Under the pieces are notes generated by a model that worked only from the letters and a program-made list of their open reading frames with translations, was not told the DNA's origin and did no database searches. The position numbers were made by a program, and so were the translations under genes. This document shows, piece by piece, positions 14,220-17,580 of a stretch of 17,580 bases of DNA. The first letter of the stretch is position 1. Every line of letters begins with the position of its first letter. Source of the stretch: an uncultured Armatimonadota bacterium (GTDB lineage: Bacteria; Armatimonadota; Armatimonadia; Armatimonadales; Armatimonadaceae); NCBI GenBank assembly GCA_903924445.1, contig CAIYBQ010000235.1:1-17580 (forward strand). Direction: 5' to 3'.

Positions 14220-14993
14220 GTGAATTCTACGATGCAAAAGTTTTCCCTCCGAGGAAAGACCGCGCTGGTGACCGGGGGCAATCGAGGATTGGGATTGGCC
14301 ATAGCCGCCGCGCTCTACGATGCCGGTGCGACAGTCGTGTTAACCGCCCGGGATGAGGTTCAGCTCGCTGCTGCAAAGGCGCAATTGTTGGAACGTGGTG
14401 AAGGCCAGGTGCACACCATTTCCGCTAACCTTTCGGATGATGCATCGGTTACAGACCTTTACAATGCAGTCCATATCCGTGTGGATTCCGTTGACATTCT
14501 CGTTAACAATGCTGGTGTAAACCGACGTGGTCCAGCCGAGAACCTAACCGAAGATGACTGGCACTATGTGCTTCAAACGGATCTCACAGTGCCGTTTCTG
14601 GTCGCACGGACATTCGCACGCCCAATGCTCCACCGTGGCTGGGGAAGAATCTTGAACATCGGGTCGATATTTGGCCAAGTTGCCTTTGGACATCGCGTTC
14701 CATATGGAGCGGCGAAGGCAGGCGTCATCCACATGAGCAAAGTGATGGCGGTCGAATGGGCCGGGCGTGGAGTTACCGTGAATGCGCTGTGCCCTGGACC
14801 GTTTGCGACTGAGATGAATAAAGTCGTGATGAATGATCCTGAGCAATATCAACGCTTTGTAAACAATATTCCCATCGGACGCTGGGGAGACCTGGAAGAA
14901 ATCGGAGCACCTGCATTGCTGCTTTGCTCTGATGCAGGCTCATTTATCACTGGAACGACATTAACCGTAGATGGAGGTTGGACTGCACAATGA
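14220..14993 (+). CDS. SDR-family oxidoreductase (gluconate 5-dehydrogenase-like)
   Basis: Classical short-chain dehydrogenase/reductase of 257 residues. The cofactor motif TGGNRGLG (18-25) is followed at the end of the second strand by TAR (42-44), whose arginine favours NADP(H). NNAG is at 96-99, catalytic Ser149 in LNIGSIFG, Tyr162 and Lys166 in YGAAK, and CPGPFATEM follows. The usual catalytic Asn of strand 4 appears as Asp121 in LQTDLTVPF. The overall pattern is closest to gluconate 5-dehydrogenases and 3-oxoacyl-ACP reductases; the operon (SDR, MDR, SDR beside a glycosidase) favours a sugar or sugar-acid substrate. Start is GTG 14220 or ATG 14232 (MQKFSLRGK), neither with a ribosome binding site. 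Its stop overlaps the next ATG (ATGA). Confidence 0.88.
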   Translation: MNSTMQKFSLRGKTALVTGGNRGLGLAIAAALYDAGATVVLTARDEVQLAAAKAQLLERGEGQVHTISANLSDDASVTDLYNAVHIRVDSVDILVNNAGVNRRGPAENLTEDDWHYVLQTDLTVPFLVARTFARPMLHRGWGRILNIGSIFGQVAFGHRVPYGAAKAGVIHMSKVMAVEWAGRGVTVNALCPGPFATEMNKVVMNDPEQYQRFVNNIPIGRWGDLEEIGAPALLLCSDAGSFITGTTLTVDGGWTAQ

Positions 14994-16015
14994 AAGTACT
15001 TAGATATTCAGCGGTGAGAACGCTTACGTTGGAAGAAACCCCGGATCCGACGCCACAATCCCACGAAGTTCGCGTACGAATCCTTGCAACTGGGATTTGT
15101 GGCTCCGATATACACGGCTACCTTGGCCTCCAAGCCCGTCGCCAGCCAGGCCTCATCCTAGGGCACGAGACGGTTGGTATTGTTGAGAGCGTAGGGGATT
15201 CCGCAAATGAGCATCTGGTCGGTACACGTGTCTCCGTAAATCCACTGGTTTCCTGCGGACATTGTCCAATGTGTCTTGCTGGGCGACAATCCGTTTGTGC
15301 AGACTGGTTCCTGATTGGGCTTGATCTTGTAAATGGAGCGATGGCAGATTTTGTTTGTGTCCCTGCACGAAACGTCATCCCGATTCCAGATTCCGTGTCT
15401 GATAAAGCTGCGGTGATGATTGAGCCACTGGCGAATGGAGTTCACCTCCTTGGCATGGTTCCAACGTATGCTGGCACCTTCCCCGATGTCCTCATCCTTG
15501 GTGGAGGAACGCTTGGCGCAGCAACACTCGCAGTTGCCGTTGCGCGTGGCTGGAATGTGATTGGCGTTGTGGAACCTAACCCGATGCGCGCGGCAGTTAT
15601 GCTAAAGATCGGTGCGCCACGCGTGTTCGATTCACGCTCGGAAACCATTGATGCCGAAATCCTTGAAGCGACAAATGGTCTCGGCCCAAGCGTCATCGCT
15701 GACTGTGTCGGAAGGTCGGCCGCCCGTCAGCTCGCCTGCCGTGTTGCAGCAAAAGGCGCCACAATCCTCCTCCTTGGTATGGATGAAGGCGTCACGGAGA
15801 TTGACTTCATTCACATCGTTCGCCGGGAAATTCGTCTGCAGTGTAGCTACACATACACCGCGGCGGACTACAACACCGCAATTGACCTGATCGTGACTGG
15901 AAAAGCGAACTTTGAGCCATGGACAGATTCAGCCCCGCTAAGTGATGGTATGGCGCAATTTGAGCGCCTCATCACCAATCCTCAGGATCGCCTCAAAATC
16001 GCACTGATTCCTTAA
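14990..16015 (+). CDS. Zinc-dependent MDR alcohol/polyol dehydrogenase
   Basis: Medium-chain dehydrogenase of 341 residues, in the sorbitol / threonine / L-idonate dehydrogenase group. Catalytic-zinc residues are Cys37 (GICGSDIHGY), His59-Glu60 (GHETVG) and Glu145 (IEPLANG). The structural zinc site is Cys89, Cys92, Cys95 and Cys103 in CGHCPMCLAGRQSVC, complete. The Rossmann motif is ILGGGTLGA (169-177), and Glu195 after the second strand predicts NAD over NADP. I chose ATG 14990, which shares ATGA with the SDR stop; the in-frame TTG at 14978 sits directly against GGAGG and is unlikely. Together with the preceding SDR it recalls the IdnD/IdnO pair (L-idonate to 5-ketogluconate to gluconate), but the substrate is not determined. 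Confidence 0.9.
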   Translation: MKVLRYSAVRTLTLEETPDPTPQSHEVRVRILATGICGSDIHGYLGLQARRQPGLILGHETVGIVESVGDSANEHLVGTRVSVNPLVSCGHCPMCLAGRQSVCADWFLIGLDLVNGAMADFVCVPARNVIPIPDSVSDKAAVMIEPLANGVHLLGMVPTYAGTFPDVLILGGGTLGAATLAVAVARGWNVIGVVEPNPMRAAVMLKIGAPRVFDSRSETIDAEILEATNGLGPSVIADCVGRSAARQLACRVAAKGATILLLGMDEGVTEIDFIHIVRREIRLQCSYTYTAADYNTAIDLIVTGKANFEPWTDSAPLSDGMAQFERLITNPQDRLKIALIP

Positions 16016-16024
16016 GGAGCTTTC

Positions 16025-16813
16025 ATGGATCTCAGCAATGAAACTGTTCTCATAACAGGCTCGGGACGGGGACTCGGTAATGCAATGGCCCGGCGAATCG
16101 CTGGGCTGGGAGCTCGGGTCATTATTCATGACATTTCATGGGAAGCCCCTGCGGAATTTGGTGAGTACCAAGACCTTGGTGACAGCGCGCGCAAGTGTGG
16201 TGCGGTTTTTGCCGTGACTGGAAACATCGGCGATGAAGCTGTCGTTGCTGGCTGGGTGGATGCGATCAACACCGAGGTGGGACCCGTAACATGTTTGGTA
16301 AATGCTGCCGGGGGCGATATCGCGGCTGCAGGCGGAAAGCCTGTCCCAAATGATGCGATTGGGATTCCAAGTGTAGATGTACGAGCGATGCTCGATCGAA
16401 ACCTTCTAGGTTTGATTTGGGTCTGCAAGTATTTCGTCCCGGGGATGATTCCAAACAATCGTGGTTCCATCGTCAATATTGCTTCAAGCGCAGCTCACCT
16501 TGGAGTCGACAATGGCGTTATCTACTCGGTAGCAAAAGCGGGTGTCGTTCAATACTCGCGTTCGCTTGCAACGCAGCTGCGCGAACATGGTATTCGTGTG
16601 AATGCAGTGAGCCCGGGTCCTACAAGAACTGCCAGGTTTGCTGCCACACGCGTCATGGATGCCAGTGACTTGGATGACAGTGCGCCTCTGGCGCGCTACG
16701 GAAAACCGGATGACATCGCGGATGTCGTTGCGTTTTTACTCTCGGATGAAAGTCGCTATATATCGGGTCAGACGATTCGTGTAGATGGAGCCCGCGAAAC
16801 GTTTTCTACGTAG
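16025..16813 (+). CDS. SDR-family NAD-dependent oxidoreductase
   Basis: Second short-chain dehydrogenase of the operon, 262 residues. TGSGRGLG (11-18) binds the cofactor, and Asp36 in VIIHD indicates NAD(H) preference, unlike the first SDR. NAAGG is at 93-97. The full catalytic set is Asn126 (RNLLGL), Ser154 (NIASSAAH), Tyr167 and Lys171 (YSVAK), followed by SPGPTRTARF. A longer loop after NAAGG (GKPVPNDAIGIPS) is typical of SDRs acting on bulkier sugar acids or polyols. Ribosome binding site AAGGAG stands 6 bases before ATG 16025, 9 bases after the MDR stop. The differing cofactor preference suggests the operon runs an oxidation-reduction sequence on one compound, which is an inference. It ends 3 bases from the convergent mnmE. 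Confidence 0.9.
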   Translation: MDLSNETVLITGSGRGLGNAMARRIAGLGARVIIHDISWEAPAEFGEYQDLGDSARKCGAVFAVTGNIGDEAVVAGWVDAINTEVGPVTCLVNAAGGDIAAAGGKPVPNDAIGIPSVDVRAMLDRNLLGLIWVCKYFVPGMIPNNRGSIVNIASSAAHLGVDNGVIYSVAKAGVVQYSRSLATQLREHGIRVNAVSPGPTRTARFAATRVMDASDLDDSAPLARYGKPDDIADVVAFLLSDESRYISGQTIRVDGARETFST

Positions 16814-16816
16814 CAG

Positions 16817-17580
16817 TTATTTGCCGATACAGAACCGGCTAAAAATCTCCTGATGCATGGCATCAATGACATTTCGTCCACTGATGTTGGCTAAATGAAA
16901 CGCGGCGTCATGTAAATCGACAGCAAGTAAATCTGGGGTCACGCCAGCCTTGCTTGCTGTCATCACTCTGCCGATGGCTTCGATCGCAAGGGTAATCAAC
17001 GCTGAATGCCTAGCATTAATGGCGATTGGTTCATTGGAGATTGTCGCATTGCCATCATCCAACAAGCGACCAACGATTCCTTGAATCAGGGCATCGATTC
17101 CTTGGTTGGTTTTCGCGCTCACATAATGCTTGTCAGGGCTCTCATTCGAAGCAACCGAGATGTCAGACTTTGTGTGAACTCTTATGACAGTTGAAGCGCT
17201 TTGTAGCTCCGCTAAGCCGATCGGGGGCGTGTCATCGCTTTCTAGCGCCAGCACGATGTCGGCCTGACCAATCGATTGGCGTGTACGGTCAATCCCAATC
17301 ATCTCGATCGCATCCGATGATTCGCGCAGACCAGCCGTGTCTGTCAATGTGATCGGGATCCCTGCAAGCTCTATCTGGATATCAATGGTGTCACGTGTGG
17401 TCCCAGCTATCGGCGAGACAATCGCTCTGTCTTTACCCGCAAGCACATTGAGGAGTGATGACTTCCCGACATTGGGTGCACCCATGAGGACCACACTTGC
17501 ACCCTGACGAACCAGTCGTCCGCGGCGTGCTGTTTTTTGAAGCCGTTCAAGGTCACCAACCGCTGCTTGAAGAATTGTTC
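16817..17580 (-). CDS. mnmE: tRNA uridine-5-carboxymethylaminomethyl modification GTPase MnmE, 5' part outside window
   Basis: C-terminal part of MnmE, which with MnmG modifies the wobble uridine of some tRNAs. The frame stays open to the right window edge, so the N-terminal folate-binding domain is not visible. Seen here: the end of the linker (GDLERLQKTARRGRLVRQGA), P-loop GAPNVGKSS, switch I AGTTRDT, G3 DTAGLRES, a G4 motif read as TKSD instead of NKxD, SAKTNQGID as G5, then the helical domain ending HQEIFSRFCIGK with the conserved catalytic cysteine of the FCIGK end. The GTG at 17494 is internal to the P-loop region and is not the real start. Its 3' end faces the dehydrogenase operon with a 3-base gap and no visible terminator. 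Confidence 0.96.
   Translation of the reverse strand, partial: TILQAAVGDLERLQKTARRGRLVRQGASVVLMGAPNVGKSSLLNVLAGKDRAIVSPIAGTTRDTIDIQIELAGIPITLTDTAGLRESSDAIEMIGIDRTRQSIGQADIVLALESDDTPPIGLAELQSASTVIRVHTKSDISVASNESPDKHYVSAKTNQGIDALIQGIVGRLLDDGNATISNEPIAINARHSALITLAIEAIGRVMTASKAGVTPDLLAVDLHDAAFHLANISGRNVIDAMHQEIFSRFCIGK

Overview
This is a 17.6-kb stretch of bacterial chromosome, densely coded (no gap over about 120 bases), of moderate GC by eye. I see no insertion sequence, integrase, phage gene or CRISPR array. Housekeeping genes (ychF, lysS, hisG, greA, tRNA-Arg, mnmE) alternate with short catabolic and regulatory cassettes. GTG and TTG starts are frequent (ychF, the histidine kinase, the racemase, the antiporter). 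A long-form HisG, a 'DGMGT'-type S9 peptidase, a DUF1854 protein and a DosS-like GAF kinase point to a free-living environmental bacterium outside the classical model phyla. I cannot assign the phylum; Armatimonadota-, Planctomycetota- or Chloroflexota-like lineages are guesses.

Layout. (1) 1-3561, plus strand: the end of an S9 prolyl-oligopeptidase/DPP-type peptidase, a two-cysteine proline racemase-family enzyme (probably 4-hydroxyproline 2-epimerase) and a DadA-type FAD oxidoreductase. Their ends overlap, so this looks like one operon for peptide-derived (hydroxy)proline. It ends at a strong hairpin at 3605-3639 shared with the convergent ychF. (2) 3664-9406, minus strand, transcribed right to left: lysS, a DosS-like GAF histidine kinase whose start overlaps the lysS stop, a NarL/LuxR response regulator, a tandem universal stress protein with an apparent N-terminal zinc ribbon, then ychF. 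(3) 9493-11570, plus strand: long-form hisG overlapping a CPA2-type Na+/H+ antiporter by one base. (4) 11656-12706: a small XRE regulator and tRNA-Arg(UCG) on the minus strand, greA on the plus strand. (5) 12709-14150, minus strand: DUF1854 protein followed 8 bases later by a GH43-like five-bladed propeller glycosidase. (6) 14220-16813, plus strand: SDR, zinc-dependent MDR dehydrogenase and SDR, divergent from block 5 and probably oxidising or reducing sugars or sugar acids released by glycosidases. (7) 16817-17580, minus strand: the C-terminal part of mnmE, cut by the window edge.

The most notable points are the kinase GAF domain, which keeps the equivalents of the DosS haem-ligand histidine and the distal-pocket tyrosine at the same spacing; the zinc ribbon joined in frame to a universal stress protein with a strong internal start; and the sugar cassette that includes a DUF1854 protein. 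None is clearly a wholly new system. These are unusual arrangements of known families.
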